From Oscillibacter sp. PC13 (lineage in GTDB: Bacteria; Bacillota; Clostridia; Oscillospirales; Oscillospiraceae), in NCBI RefSeq assembly GCF_900115635.1, contig NZ_FOXE01000003.1, positions 113,286-177,285 on the forward strand: a stretch of DNA of 64,000 nt, in the 5' to 3' direction. Within the stretch, counting starts at the first letter, position 1, and each line of letters begins with the position of its first letter. A program made the position numbers and the translations under genes. The notes beneath the pieces were generated by a model that ran no database searches, was not told the origin of the DNA, and was given only the letters and a program-made list of their open reading frames with translations. This document shows, piece after piece, positions 9,127 through 18,464 of this stretch.

Positions 9127-10170
9127 ATGACCGATCTGAAATCTATGTCACTCTCCGAGATGACAGAGGCTTTGAAAGGAATGGGGGAGCCTGCCTTTCG
9201 GGGTAAACAGGTGTTTACCTGGCTTCACAAAGGGGTACACTCTTTTGAGGAAATGACCAACCTTCCAAAGGCCCTGCGGGACAAGCTGGGGGAGGCGTAT
9301 TCCATTGCTGTACCAAAGGTGGCCCGGAAGCAGGTCTCCCGACAGGATGGCACCATCAAATATTTGTGGGAGCTGGCGGACGGAAACTGCATTGAGTCCG
9401 TCCTGATGCAGTATCATCACGGCAACACGGTGTGTATCTCCTCCCAGGTGGGCTGCCGGATGGGCTGTGCATTCTGTGCATCTACAATTGCCGGAAAGGT
9501 GAGGGATTTGACACCTTCCGAGCTGCTGGATCAGGTTCTCTTTACCCAGGCAGACTCAGGACTGACCATTTCAAACATTGTGCTGATGGGCATCGGAGAG
9601 CCGATGGACAACCTGGACAACGTGCTGAAATTTCTGGAGCTGGTGAATCATCCTGATGGACTGAACATTGGGATGCGGCATATCTCCCTCTCCACCTGCG
9701 GCGTTCTTCCCGGCATCCGCCGGCTGGCGGAGCTGGGACTGCAGCTGACACTGTCAGTCTCCCTCCACGCACCGGACAGCGAAACCCGATCCCGGATCAT
9801 GCCGGTAAACCGGGCCTATGACGTGGAACAGCTGTTTGAGTCCTGCCATGACTACTTTCAAAAGACCGGCAGGCGGATTTCCTTTGAATATGCCATGATT
9901 GACGGCGTCAACGACAGCGACTGGCAGGCGGATTTGATTGCCCGGAAGCTGAAGGGGATGCCGGGACATGTAAATTTGATTCCGCTGAACGACGTGGTGG
10001 AGAGTCCCTATAAGCCCTCCCGCCGGGTGGCGGCCTTCCAGAAGCGATTGGAGTCCCACGGCGTCACTGCCACAGTGCGCCGAAGCCTTGGGGGCGACAT
10101 TGACGCCTCCTGTGGACAGCTCCGCCGGAAGGCCATGGAAGAAGCAGAGAAAGGGGAGGGTTCCCGATGA
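9127..10170 (+). CDS. rlmN: Dual-specificity RNA methyltransferase RlmN (radical SAM)
   Basis: This enzyme of about 347 residues methylates C2 of adenosine 2503 in 23S rRNA and of A37 in some tRNAs. The iron-sulfur motif CRMGCAFC, the SAM-binding segment MGIGEPMDN and the C-terminal catalytic cysteine in DIDASCGQLR are all visible. A TTG at 9121 could add two residues, but the ATG at 9127 is the simpler choice. The last codons overlap the phosphatase start. Confidence 0.95.
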   Translation: MTDLKSMSLSEMTEALKGMGEPAFRGKQVFTWLHKGVHSFEEMTNLPKALRDKLGEAYSIAVPKVARKQVSRQDGTIKYLWELADGNCIESVLMQYHHGNTVCISSQVGCRMGCAFCASTIAGKVRDLTPSELLDQVLFTQADSGLTISNIVLMGIGEPMDNLDNVLKFLELVNHPDGLNIGMRHISLSTCGVLPGIRRLAELGLQLTLSVSLHAPDSETRSRIMPVNRAYDVEQLFESCHDYFQKTGRRISFEYAMIDGVNDSDWQADLIARKLKGMPGHVNLIPLNDVVESPYKPSRRVAAFQKRLESHGVTATVRRSLGGDIDASCGQLRRKAMEEAEKGEGSR

Positions 10171-10907
10171 TGAAAATTTGGAGCATGACGGACGTGGGCC
10201 TGGTCCGGAAGGATAATCAGGATGCGTATGACGCCAGAGTGTGCACAGCCTCCGGCCATACCGTCTGTGTGGTATGTGACGGCATGGGCGGCGCGGCCGG
10301 CGGACAGCTTGCCAGCCACATTGCCGTGACAACTTTTATGGAGGAGCTGGAGAAGGTGCTGACGCCTGAAATGACGCCGGAACAGCTGCGGGAGGCATCC
10401 TCCTATGCGGCATCTCTTGCCAACAAGGCTATCCGTGAGGCAGCCAAGGCATCCGAGGCGTGCCGGAATATGGGCACCACTCTGGTTTCTGCCGTTTCTT
10501 ACAACGACGGTGCGGTGATTACCAATGTGGGAGACAGCCGGGCCTATCATATTACGCAGAGCGGAATCACCCGTGTCACCAAGGATCATTCCCTGGTGGA
10601 GAGCATGGTGGATCGCGGCGATATCACTGCAGAGGAGGCACGCCGCCACCCGAACCGCAACCTCATTACCCGTGCCCTTGGGCCGGACAGTACGGTCGCC
10701 TGCGACGGGTACATATGCCCCATGGAAGCAGGGGACTACCTGATGCTGTGCACGGACGGCCTGGTGGACACAGTAACGGATCAGGAGATGCTGTTTGAGG
10801 TGATTCACGGCGGCGATCCGGACAACTGCCTCAGCAGGCTGCTGGCCATTTCCAAGGGCCAGGGCGCGCCGGACAACGTCACGGCGGTGCTGCTGCAAAA
10901 ACAGTAA
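10167..10907 (+). CDS. prpC: PP2C-type Ser/Thr protein phosphatase
   Basis: This 246-residue protein has the metal-binding PP2C motifs DVGLVRKDNQDAY, VCDGMGGAAGG, NVGDSRAY and DNVTAVL. It should reverse phosphorylation by the kinase encoded 16 bases downstream. The phosphatase-kinase-rsgA order is standard in Firmicutes, where the pair tunes cell-wall growth, translation and spore germination. Confidence 0.95.
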   Translation: MMKIWSMTDVGLVRKDNQDAYDARVCTASGHTVCVVCDGMGGAAGGQLASHIAVTTFMEELEKVLTPEMTPEQLREASSYAASLANKAIREAAKASEACRNMGTTLVSAVSYNDGAVITNVGDSRAYHITQSGITRVTKDHSLVESMVDRGDITAEEARRHPNRNLITRALGPDSTVACDGYICPMEAGDYLMLCTDGLVDTVTDQEMLFEVIHGGDPDNCLSRLLAISKGQGAPDNVTAVLLQKQ

Positions 10908-10923
10908 GGGGGGGGACAGACGA

Positions 10924-12924
10924 ATGGATCAGTACATTGGAAAAATGCTGGACAACCGGTATGAAATCCTGGAGCGTATCGGCACAGGCGGCATGGCGGT
11001 GGTCTACAAGGCAAAATGTCACCGGCTGAACCGGTTGGTGGCAATCAAAATTTTAAAGAGTGATCTGGCCCAGAATGAGGACTTCCGCCGCCGCTTCAAT
11101 GCGGAATCCCAGGCAGTTGCCCAGCTGTCCCATCCCAATATCGTGTCGGTATACGACGTGTCCCGGGGCGGCGATGTGGAGTACATCGTCATGGAGTTGA
11201 TTGACGGCATCACGCTGAAGCAGTATATGGAAAAGCGCGGCCAGCTGAACTGGCGGGAATCCCTGCACTTTATCACCCAGATTATGCGAGGACTCAGCCA
11301 CGCACACAGCCGGGGCATCGTGCATCGGGATATCAAGCCGCAAAACGTCATGGTTTTGCGGGACGGCAGCGTCAAGGTGGCTGACTTTGGCATCGCCTGT
11401 CTGGAGAACTCCGCCCAGACCCTGACCCAGGAGGCGCTGGGATCAGTCCACTACATCTCGCCGGAGCAGGCGAGAGGAGACCGCACCGATGCCCGCAGCG
11501 ACATCTATTCCGCCGGTGTGGTACTGTATGAGATGCTGACCGGGCGGCTGCCCTTTGAGGGAGATTCCGCCGTATCGGTGGCGATTCAGCATTTGAGCTC
11601 CATCCCACTGGCACCGCGGGAGATTAACCAGGAAATTCCGGAGCAGCTGGAGCTGATCTGCATGAAGGCCATGGCGCCGGATTTGGAGCGGCGCTATCCA
11701 TCGGCGGACGCCATGATTGCGGATCTGGAGGCTTTCCGGAAAAACCCGGGCGTCAACCTGGACTTTGAGATGGAGGATCTGCGCCCGGCGGAGGAGGACG
11801 AGCCCACCCGTCTGCTGCGGACAGCCGGCGTCCACGCGGCCGCCAATGCCGGTCAAAGCCATCGCTCTGTTCGGGAGCGGGAGGGCAGCTATGATCGGGA
11901 GCGCCGCCGGAATGATGCGTATGAAACAGTTTCCGTCCAAAGCGGAAAACGCCAGATTGCCATGATAACGGGCGCGGTGGTGGTTGCGCTGGTGCTGGTG
12001 TTTTTCCTGTTCCGGTTTATTTTGAGCTCCTTTGGAGAGAAGACACCAGAATATGCGGTTCCAGATCTCATCGGTATGACGCTGGAAGAGGCGGAAAACG
12101 ACGAGCGGGTCAAAGACATTTTCACCATCAATTCCACTGAGGAGGCCAATGACGAGGCCCCAGCGGGAGAAATCTTCTGGCAGGATCCAAAGGCAGACAC
12201 CCTGAAAAAGGGAGAAAACCTGATCATTGAGGTAAAAGTCAGCACCGGCGCGGCTACCGGGGAAATGCTTGACATCACCAACAAGACATATCAGGAGGCA
12301 AAAATCCTGATGAAGAAGCTGATAGAGGACTATGAGCTGACCATGGAAGAGCCTTCTGAGGAGGCCTGGGTGTTCAGTGATGAGGTCAACAGCGGTTATA
12401 TTATTTCCTCAAGCCCTGCCAAGGGAGAACCGCTGAAAAAGGGCGACACCATTACGCTGGTGATCAGCAAAGGCCCCCAGCTGGAGGAGTTCCCCGTGCC
12501 GTTCTTTGTAGGACAGCCAATTGACAAGGTCCGTGAGCAGCTGAAAGGCCCGTGGCCCCTGACCTGCACCGACGCCGATATCGAGTGGGTGGACAGTGAT
12601 GAGGATGAGGGCATTATTACCTGGCAGAGCATCGACGGCGGCGCCACCGCTAAAGAAGGCGACACCATTAAATTCAAGGTCAGCAACGGAAAGGGAATCA
12701 GCCAGGGAAGCGGATCCGACATACTGACGGTGTCTTTGCCCACAGACCGGGACAGCGGACGCATTCAGGTATATCTGGACGGCAGCTTGGTCTATGACGA
12801 TACACTGGTATTTGCGGATTGGAACTGGACATTTACCCGGGAATTTACCGGCACCGGATCAGCTGAGGCCACCGTCTACATTGATGGTGAGCTGTCCACG
12901 TCCACGGTGCTGCAGTTCAGCTGA
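10924..12924 (+). CDS. prkC: PASTA-domain Ser/Thr protein kinase (PrkC/PknB family)
   Basis: This 666-residue membrane kinase has a cytoplasmic catalytic domain (about residues 10-270; [11 protein letters not shown], catalytic HRDIKPQN and DFGIA), a charged juxtamembrane linker, one transmembrane helix (about 344-366) and three extracellular PASTA repeats that in relatives bind muropeptides. About 75 extra residues follow the last PASTA repeat and look like a small beta-rich domain. It is preceded by AAGGGGGGGA and shares one base with rsgA. Confidence 0.95.
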   Translation: MDQYIGKMLDNRYEILERIGTGGMAVVYKAKCHRLNRLVAIKILKSDLAQNEDFRRRFNAESQAVAQLSHPNIVSVYDVSRGGDVEYIVMELIDGITLKQYMEKRGQLNWRESLHFITQIMRGLSHAHSRGIVHRDIKPQNVMVLRDGSVKVADFGIACLENSAQTLTQEALGSVHYISPEQARGDRTDARSDIYSAGVVLYEMLTGRLPFEGDSAVSVAIQHLSSIPLAPREINQEIPEQLELICMKAMAPDLERRYPSADAMIADLEAFRKNPGVNLDFEMEDLRPAEEDEPTRLLRTAGVHAAANAGQSHRSVREREGSYDRERRRNDAYETVSVQSGKRQIAMITGAVVVALVLVFFLFRFILSSFGEKTPEYAVPDLIGMTLEEAENDERVKDIFTINSTEEANDEAPAGEIFWQDPKADTLKKGENLIIEVKVSTGAATGEMLDITNKTYQEAKILMKKLIEDYELTMEEPSEEAWVFSDEVNSGYIISSSPAKGEPLKKGDTITLVISKGPQLEEFPVPFFVGQPIDKVREQLKGPWPLTCTDADIEWVDSDEDEGIITWQSIDGGATAKEGDTIKFKVSNGKGISQGSGSDILTVSLPTDRDSGRIQVYLDGSLVYDDTLVFADWNWTFTREFTGTGSAEATVYIDGELSTSTVLQFS

Positions 12925-13811
12925 TGGTACAGGGAAGAATTCAAAAGGCCCTCAGCGGCTTCTATTATGTGCAGACGGAAGGGGAGCTGCTGACCTGCCG
13001 CGCCAGGGGGAAGTTTCGGAAAGAAGGCGTCTCCCCCCTGGTAGGGGACTGGGTGGAGGTCCGGGAGCTTGGAAACGGCGAGGGCTTTGTAGAGTCCATT
13101 GCTCCCCGGCACAACGCCTTTGTCCGGCCAGCGGTGGCCAATATTGACCAGCTGGTGGTCATTGCCTCTGCTGCCGTACCTAAAACGGATCCCTTTCTTA
13201 TCGACCGGGTGGCCGCCATCGCGTCCTTAAAGGCATGCGGAGTGATTCTTTTGCTGAATAAGTGCGATCTGGATCCTGCCGATGAGTTGTACCGCATCTA
13301 CTCTGCCGCCGGGTTCCAAACCCTTCGGGTCAGCGCAGAAACTGGGGAGGGATTAGAGGTACTGAAACCGCTTATTTCTGGAAAGCTATCTGCCTTTACA
13401 GGGAATTCCGGCGTCGGAAAATCCAGCATTTTAAACCGATTGGACGATACCTTTCATATCCAGGTGGGGGAAATCAGCGCAGCCTTGGGCCGTGGACGGC
13501 ACACCACCCGGCATGTGGAGTTGTACCATCTCTCCTGTGGTGCGGACGTGGTGGATTCCCCCGGCTTTTCCTCGTTTGAAACAGAGGAGCTGAACTTGCA
13601 GCTGAAACACCATCTGCCGGAGGCGTTCCGGGAATTCAGACCCTATTTGGATGGGTGCCGTTTCATTGGATGCAGCCACACCAAGGAGAAGGGGTGCGCT
13701 GTGTTGGAGGCTGTGAAGAACGGCGGGATCCAAAAAAGCCGCCATGAGAGCTATATTCGCCTCTATGAAGAGCTGAAGCCTTTGCAAGATTGGCAGGAAA
13801 AGAAAAAATAA
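12924..13811 (+). CDS. rsgA: Ribosome small-subunit GTPase RsgA
   Basis: This 295-residue protein has an N-terminal OB fold, then a circularly permuted GTPase with NKCDLD (G4), the P-loop GNSGVGKSS and the DSPGFSSF segment, and a C-terminal zinc-binding part (the visible residues are C-x-(4)-C-x-H around CRFIGCSHTKEKGC). It assists late 30S maturation and is a known target of PrkC-type kinases. The stop of prkC and the start of rsgA share one base. Confidence 0.95.
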   Translation: MVQGRIQKALSGFYYVQTEGELLTCRARGKFRKEGVSPLVGDWVEVRELGNGEGFVESIAPRHNAFVRPAVANIDQLVVIASAAVPKTDPFLIDRVAAIASLKACGVILLLNKCDLDPADELYRIYSAAGFQTLRVSAETGEGLEVLKPLISGKLSAFTGNSGVGKSSILNRLDDTFHIQVGEISAALGRGRHTTRHVELYHLSCGADVVDSPGFSSFETEELNLQLKHHLPEAFREFRPYLDGCRFIGCSHTKEKGCAVLEAVKNGGIQKSRHESYIRLYEELKPLQDWQEKKK

Positions 13812-13820
13812 CCGATGTGG

Positions 13821-13853
13821 CCCGGGATCCAGCGGATCCCGGGCGGTTTTTTT
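13821..13853 (+). terminator. Rho-independent terminator after rsgA
   Basis: A perfect 10-bp stem (CCCGGGATCC, loop AGC, GGATCCCGGG) is followed by CGG and a run of seven T. It ends the long plus-strand run that begins left of the window. Confidence 0.93.
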
Positions 13854-13910
13854 GCACGCTGGACAGCCCCGCCTGTATATACTGGTACTGAAGAAAGGGG
13901 CGTGTGACGG

Positions 13911-14063
13911 ATGTTTCGTGGAGGCGGCTGCTGGCTTCTGGGCTTTTGCGGCATTGCTCTTGGCTCCGGGATCCTGATTGCGGCGATCTTCCCGGTGGGG
14001 GCCTTGCTGTTCCTGGTGGCGTTTCTGTTGATTGCATGCGGCTGCGCCTGCTGCAGGCGTTAG
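13911..14063 (+). CDS. Small hydrophobic protein, 50 residues, upstream of spoVM
   Basis: This short frame has a good ribosome binding site (AGAAAGGGG at 13891-13900) and encodes a strongly hydrophobic protein beginning MFRGGGCWLLGFCGIALG and ending in a Cys/Arg-rich tail (ACGCACCRR). It would make one or two membrane helices. It lies between the rsgA terminator and spoVM, and its stop is followed by the spoVM ribosome binding site. No family is recognised. A role in the spore envelope is only suggested by position. Confidence 0.55.
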   Translation: MFRGGGCWLLGFCGIALGSGILIAAIFPVGALLFLVAFLLIACGCACCRR

Positions 14064-14077
14064 AAAGGAGCAAGCGT

Positions 14078-14152
14078 ATGAAAATTGTGGTTTGGAAATC
14101 CCCCAAGGCCCTATGCGGAATTTTGCGGAAGCTATTTAAAATTCATGAATAA
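14078..14152 (+). CDS. spoVM: SpoVM, tiny spore-coat anchor
   Basis: This 24-residue frame encodes an amphipathic peptide with the SpoVM pattern K-I-x-x-x-K-x-P-K-x-L-x-G-I-L-R. In Bacillus the 26-residue SpoVM recognises the positive curvature of the forespore membrane and anchors SpoIVA, whose gene is at 18465 in this window. The ribosome binding site AGAAAGGAG sits 7 bases upstream. Position after prkC-rsgA matches the Bacillus order (prkC, cpgA, rpe, thiN, spoVM). The proline in the helix, needed in Bacillus, is present (residue 9). Confidence 0.88.
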   Translation: MKIVVWKSPKALCGILRKLFKIHE

Positions 14153-14158
14153 GCCCTT

Positions 14159-14198
14159 CCGGCTGCTCATACATTAAAAGCAGAACATGAACAGCCGG
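14159..14198. repeat. Inverted repeat between spoVM and the SPOCS gene
   Basis: CCGGCTGCTCAT at 14159-14170 pairs with ATGAACAGCCGG at 14187-14198 with one mismatch. There is no T run, so it is more likely an mRNA stem than a full terminator. Confidence 0.5.
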
Positions 14199-14214
14199 GA
14201 AAGGATGGGCAACC

Positions 14215-15753
14215 ATGGAACTGGAATTGAAAAAAGAGGCCTTCAACGCTTTTGAAGCAGGCGGTGAGCTGACGCTAACACAGGAGGAGACCACTGAAAC
14301 CATTGTGCCGGACTACTGCCCGGATATTGCGCGCATTATTGAGACGGATGGAAAGGTCTACCTGCACAGCCGGGAAATCCGGGACGGAAAGGCAGAGGTC
14401 TCCGGAACCGTCCGGGTGACGGTACTGTATACGCCGGATGGGGAGGGCGGCATTCGGACTCTGGAATTTGCAATACCCTTCACAGCGGAGAGCGACGGGC
14501 GAGCTATGCCGGACTGTGTGGCGCTGACAGCAGAGACGGAGACAGAGCTTCTGGAAACCAGAATGCTGAATCCCAGAAAGGTATTCACCCACTGCAAGCT
14601 GGTAACAAGAATCACCGGCTATCAGCGGGTTTCCATGGGTTTCTGTACGGATGTGGAGGCGGAGAAGTCCCTCTGCATTGAAAAACGGCAGGAACAGCAA
14701 AAGGCGATGATCCTGACACATATCGCAGAGAAGGACTTTACATTTACGGAGACAATGAACCTGTCTCCGGGCCGGGACGGCGCGGCGGAACTGCTGACCA
14801 GCCGTGTGAACAGCACTGTGACGGAGAGCAAAATCGTGGGCAGTAAGCTCATCTTCAAGGGCATGTTCACGGTAGAGCTGCTGTACCGCACAGCTGCCGG
14901 ACGCTGCTGTGCCACAACGGGAGAGCTGCCTTTTTCTCAAATCATGGAAGTGGACGGCGCCGCAGAGGGCTCTGCTGCATTGCTTCACCTGACACTGACC
15001 GGGACGGATTTCCAAATTGACGGCGGAGATGATGAGGGCCGGGAAATTGCCGTAACCCTGTATCTCCATGCTACCGCATTGCTGCGGGAGGAGCGGGCAC
15101 TGACACTGCTGAATGACCTGTACTCCACTGTGTTTGACCTGACATATGATGCCGCTCCCTTGCCGCTGACCTCTTTTTGTGAGAGCCTGACACGCCGTCA
15201 GACTGTGCGGGAGGTGCTGGAGATCGGTGTGGTTGCGGAGTCTATTCTCTCCGTCTCTGTCCGGTGCGGTGCGGTATCTGTCACCCGGGAGGGGGAGAGT
15301 GCGATCCTGCGCACGGTAGCGGCGGTGCGGGCGCTGTACCTGGATGAGGGCGGCGTTCCGCTGGTGGCCGAGCGGTGCCTGGACGTCTCCTGCCAGCTGG
15401 AGCTGCCGGAGGACTGCCGTGTGTCCGCCTGGGCCGGCTGCAGCGAGGAGGTGCAGGGCAGTCTGGGTGACCGCGGCATTGAGGTTCGGTTCCCGATAGA
15501 CTTCCATGTGGAGGCCGCTGCCAAGGTTAAGCGCATCTGCATTACCAGTGCTAAGGTAAACACGGAAGCACCCAGAGAAACCGCAGGGGCGCCCTCTTTG
15601 GTGCTGCGCTGCCTTGGAAAGCAGGAATCCGCCTGGGACTTAGCCAAACGGTACCGTACCACGATTGCGGCTATTCTCTCTGCCAACCAGCTGGAAAGCG
15701 AGGAGGAACTGGCGCGGGATCAGCTGCTGCTGATTCCAAGAAAGCGGGTGTAA
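14215..15753 (+). CDS. SPOCS (DUF3794) and LysM domain spore-envelope protein
   Basis: This 512-residue protein has repeated DUF3794/SPOCS segments through about residue 450 (for example VPDYCPDIARIIETDGKVYLH near the N terminus, residues 30-50) and a C-terminal LysM domain (about 465-510, with WDLAKRYRTT and NQLESEEEL). SPOCS plus LysM proteins, such as SafA-like and SpoVID-like proteins, bind spore cortex peptidoglycan and help attach the coat. Its position beside spoVM fits. No signal peptide is visible, as expected for mother-cell coat proteins. Confidence 0.85.
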   Translation: MELELKKEAFNAFEAGGELTLTQEETTETIVPDYCPDIARIIETDGKVYLHSREIRDGKAEVSGTVRVTVLYTPDGEGGIRTLEFAIPFTAESDGRAMPDCVALTAETETELLETRMLNPRKVFTHCKLVTRITGYQRVSMGFCTDVEAEKSLCIEKRQEQQKAMILTHIAEKDFTFTETMNLSPGRDGAAELLTSRVNSTVTESKIVGSKLIFKGMFTVELLYRTAAGRCCATTGELPFSQIMEVDGAAEGSAALLHLTLTGTDFQIDGGDDEGREIAVTLYLHATALLREERALTLLNDLYSTVFDLTYDAAPLPLTSFCESLTRRQTVREVLEIGVVAESILSVSVRCGAVSVTREGESAILRTVAAVRALYLDEGGVPLVAERCLDVSCQLELPEDCRVSAWAGCSEEVQGSLGDRGIEVRFPIDFHVEAAAKVKRICITSAKVNTEAPRETAGAPSLVLRCLGKQESAWDLAKRYRTTIAAILSANQLESEEELARDQLLLIPRKRV

Positions 15754-15757
15754 CATA

Positions 15758-15788
15758 AAATGAGAGGCGGAATTTCCGCCTCTCATTT
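15758..15788. terminator. Bidirectional terminator between convergent genes
   Basis: The stem AAATGAGAGGCGGAA pairs with TTCCGCCTCTCATTT. A-rich and T-rich ends on both sides let it serve the plus-strand SPOCS gene and the minus-strand ABC operon. Confidence 0.85.
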
Positions 15789-15801
15789 GCCGCTTGCCGA
15801 T

Positions 15802-16569
15802 TTAATTTTCCGTATAGCGGGCCAGGAACTGACGGGTGCGCTCCTCTTTTGGATGCTCAATGACATCGTGGGGATTGCCCTGCTCCACAATGAAGCCGCC
15901 ATCCATGAAGATCACCTGATCTGCCACGTCGCGGGCAAACGCCATTTCATGGGTGACGATGATCATTGTGGTTTTTTGTTCTGCCAGGTTTCGGATGACC
16001 CGCAGGACCTCACCGGTAAGCTCTGGATCCAGGGCGGAAGTCGGCTCGTCGAAGCAGAGGATGTCCGGATGCATGGCCAACGCCCGGGCAATGGCAACCC
16101 GCTGCTGCTGACCGCCGGAGAGCTGGTGCGGGTAGTGTTCCGCCCGGTCTGCAAGTCCCATCTGGGCCAGAAGCTCCCGTCCCGCAGCCTCGATATCCTC
16201 TTTGCGCTCGCCGCCATGTTCCTTGGCCATCAACTCCCGGGCCAGGGTGACGTTTTGCAGGGCTGTGTACTGGGGAAAGAGGTTGAAGCTTTGAAAGACC
16301 AGGCCGAAGTGAAGCCGCTTTTTCCGAATTTCGCTCTCCAGCTGCGTCTGCGGATTCGCTGCATCGAAGAGGATCTCTCCCTGAACCGAGATGGTGCCGT
16401 TGTCCGGCGTCTCCAGAAAGTTCAGGCACCGCAGCAGTGTGGTCTTTCCGCTGCCGGAGGAACCGATAATGGACAGGGCCTGTCCCTGCTCCAGGGAGAA
16501 GCTGATGTCATTGAGGACCTTGGTGGAGTCAAAATGCTTTTCAAGATGCTGTACTTCCAAAATGGACAT
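15802..16569 (-). CDS. Polar amino-acid ABC transporter ATP-binding protein (GlnQ type)
   Basis: This 255-residue ATPase has Walker [10 protein letters not shown], the Q-loop in [10 protein letters not shown], the signature LSGGQQQR, Walker [13 protein letters not shown] and the switch histidine in VTHEMAFA. It is most like GlnQ/ArtP/HisP-type proteins that power uptake of polar amino acids. It is the last gene of a three-gene operon (binding protein, permease, ATPase), 12 bases after the permease. Confidence 0.93.
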   Translation of the reverse strand: MSILEVQHLEKHFDSTKVLNDISFSLEQGQALSIIGSSGSGKTTLLRCLNFLETPDNGTISVQGEILFDAANPQTQLESEIRKKRLHFGLVFQSFNLFPQYTALQNVTLARELMAKEHGGERKEDIEAAGRELLAQMGLADRAEHYPHQLSGGQQQRVAIARALAMHPDILCFDEPTSALDPELTGEVLRVIRNLAEQKTTMIIVTHEMAFARDVADQVIFMDGGFIVEQGNPHDVIEHPKEERTRQFLARYTEN

Positions 16570-16581
16570 AGCGCCGCCCCC

Positions 16582-17304
16582 TTATTTAAAGTAGCTGAGC
16601 TTTCGCTCAATCAGATTGAAGAGAATGGTCAGAATTCCAACGAAAATTAGGTAGTAAACCGCTGTGTAGAACAGCGGCCAAGTGATGCCGTCGGATTTCA
16701 TAAATGCCTCACCGGCTTTAATCAGCTCTGTGATGGCGATGATGCGGGCCAGGGAGGTATCCTTCACAAGGGTGATGATCTCGTTGGACATGGGCGGTAC
16801 CACCCGCTTGACCATCTGGAGCAGGGTAATCCTGAAGAAAATCTGCCGCTTGGTCATGCCCAGCACCTCGCCGGCCTCCCGCTGGCCCACAGGCACGCCC
16901 TCAATGCCGCCCCGGTAGATCACGGAGAAATAACAGGCATAATTGATGACAAAGGCCACCGTACAGGCGAACATCCGGCCATTTCCAAAGGACCAGATAT
17001 TGTTGTCAAACCAGAGCCCCGGCCCGTAGAAGATGATGATAAGCTGGAGCATCAGCGGCGTGCCACGGATGATCCACACAACAACGTTGGTCAGTGCACT
17101 GACAGGCCGAAGAGCAGCAAGCCAGGCCGTCCCCCGGCCGGGATTTTCCTGCCTGTAGAGCAAAAAACGGAATGGCCGCCATTTGCTCATGGAGCCAAAG
17201 GCGATGAGAAGCCCCAACGGCAGCGCAAACAACAGTGTCAGGAAGAACAGCTGCGTTGCGGCGCTGAGCCCCTTGAGCAGCGACAGGGTAACCGTCCAAA
17301 ACAT
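16582..17304 (-). CDS. Polar amino-acid ABC transporter permease
   Basis: This 240-residue membrane protein shows the HisM/GlnP family pattern: several hydrophobic helices, RGTPLMLQL, then the ATPase-contact EAA loop (GGIEGVPVGQREAGEVLGMTK, split here around residues 140-160) and VKDTSLARIIAITEL. The ATG at 17304 has GAGGAGAG 7 bases upstream; a TTG start at 17346 would run into the intergenic stem. Only one permease is encoded, so it probably acts as a homodimer. Confidence 0.92.
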   Translation of the reverse strand: MFWTVTLSLLKGLSAATQLFFLTLLFALPLGLLIAFGSMSKWRPFRFLLYRQENPGRGTAWLAALRPVSALTNVVVWIIRGTPLMLQLIIIFYGPGLWFDNNIWSFGNGRMFACTVAFVINYACYFSVIYRGGIEGVPVGQREAGEVLGMTKRQIFFRITLLQMVKRVVPPMSNEIITLVKDTSLARIIAITELIKAGEAFMKSDGITWPLFYTAVYYLIFVGILTILFNLIERKLSYFK

Positions 17305-17344
17305 GCGTATACTCTCCTCTAAAATTGTATTCAGAAAACTGTCC

Positions 17345-17376
17345 AAAGGCAGAGAGCATCTCTGCTCTCTGCCTTT
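17345..17376 (-). repeat. Intercistronic stem-loop between binding protein and permease
   Basis: AAAGGCAGAGAGCA (17345-17358) pairs perfectly with TGCTCTCTGCCTTT (17363-17376) around a 4-base loop. The T run after it on the minus strand is poor. Such stems often protect the 3' end of the binding-protein mRNA and lower permease expression, which is the likely reading. Confidence 0.7.
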
Positions 17377-17398
17377 GAAGTATCATCACAGGGAAAGC

Positions 17399-18238
17399 TT
17401 ACTTGGTAACAACCACCTGTGCGTTGTTGCAATAGGCGTTGGTGCACTCCATGGCTTCCAGGACGGCATCGGTCAGTGTCATGCCATTCCACACCACATC
17501 GATGTTCTTGGAGTCCAGCTCCATGATCTTGCTGTCCCAGTCAATGACGATGAACTGTGCCTCCACGCCCAGCTTTTCCGCCACGAGTTTGGCCATGTCA
17601 GCGTCAAAACCGATCCACTCGCCGCTATCGTTCTGATAGTCCATGGGCTCAAAGTCGGTGATGCCGATAATCAGCGTGCCCTTGTCCTGGATGTAAGCCA
17701 CATCGCTGTCGCTCTCAGCGGCGGTGAACTCGGAGGCAGCCTGCTCCACCAGAGCTTCCTGCACACCATATGTCGTTGCGATCTCCTGCATGGAACCGTC
17801 CGCATAGGCCTCGCCGAAAACCATATTGATATAGGAGGCCAGGTCACTGCCCTTGCGGCAGCCGACACCGTACAGCTCTTCCGTCAGCTTCTGGTCAGTG
17901 ACCTTCAAATCAGGGTAGCTGGTGCCTTCACCCACCATGGCGCCGGCCATCAGGGAATCGATGATGGCGGCGTCAGAGGTACCTGCCTGGACTTCCATCA
18001 GGGCGTCCGCTTGGGAACCGACGGAGTTCATCTCAAAACCGTTTTCCTGTGCGGCTGCTTCACCGGCGGAACCGGCTTCCACTGCGTAGACGACGGTGGT
18101 CTCTTCTTCGGGAGCAGCGTTGTCTGCGTTGTCAGCAGGCGTCTGGGTGTCACTGCCGCTGCCGCCACAGGCCGCCATGGAGGCCGTCATGGCCAGGGCC
18201 AGCAAAAGGGCCCAAACTTTCTTCATATTTTTCATCAT
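17399..18238 (-). CDS. Amino-acid ABC transporter substrate-binding lipoprotein
   Basis: This 279-residue protein begins MMKNMKKVWALLLALAMTAS and has a lipobox (MAAC) with the lipidated cysteine at about residue 23, then a Ser/Asp/Thr-rich linker. The mature part matches the SBP_bac_3 family (GTLIIGITDFEPMDYQ, WIGFDADMAKLVAEKLGVEAQFI). The bound amino acid cannot be read from sequence. It is the first gene of the operon, with a promoter at 18296-18324. Confidence 0.93.
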   Translation of the reverse strand: MMKNMKKVWALLLALAMTASMAACGGSGSDTQTPADNADNAAPEEETTVVYAVEAGSAGEAAAQENGFEMNSVGSQADALMEVQAGTSDAAIIDSLMAGAMVGEGTSYPDLKVTDQKLTEELYGVGCRKGSDLASYINMVFGEAYADGSMQEIATTYGVQEALVEQAASEFTAAESDSDVAYIQDKGTLIIGITDFEPMDYQNDSGEWIGFDADMAKLVAEKLGVEAQFIVIDWDSKIMELDSKNIDVVWNGMTLTDAVLEAMECTNAYCNNAQVVVTK

Positions 18239-18295
18239 TCATCCTCCAATACTTTGAAAGGGCAACTCCAATGCCGTTTCATTTAACTCATTAGT

Positions 18296-18324
18296 AGTTT
18301 ACCAGACTAAATTAAAGCTGTAAA
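18296..18324 (-). promoter_or_regulatory. Sigma-A-type promoter of the amino-acid ABC operon
   Basis: Read on the minus strand: TTTACA, 17 bases, TAAACT. It lies about 60 bases upstream of the binding-protein ATG. Confidence 0.55.
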
Positions 18325-18399
18325 GTCGGAAACCGCCAGAAGTAAGGAGAAGATAACCTGCTAATTTTGTGCAGTTTTGCTAAAGCGAGACGGGCTGTC

Positions 18400-18427
18400 A
18401 TACTTTCAAAGGATGGGACATAGAGAT
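18400..18427 (+). promoter_or_regulatory. Possible sigma-E promoter of spoIVA
   Basis: ATACT, then 14 bases, then CATAGAGAT resembles the mother-cell sigma-E consensus (ATA at -35; CATA then T at -10, about 14 bases apart). It sits 38 bases before the spoIVA start, a gene controlled by sigma-E in Bacillus. Confidence 0.45.
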
Positions 18428-18464
18428 ATACCATGAATATGGAGCGGAAAAAGGACGGGATGCT

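Noticed and set aside
14275..15507. A 410-codon minus-strand frame
   Set aside because: It is antisense to the SPOCS/LysM gene, with no ribosome binding site and low-complexity His/Arg/Leu composition.
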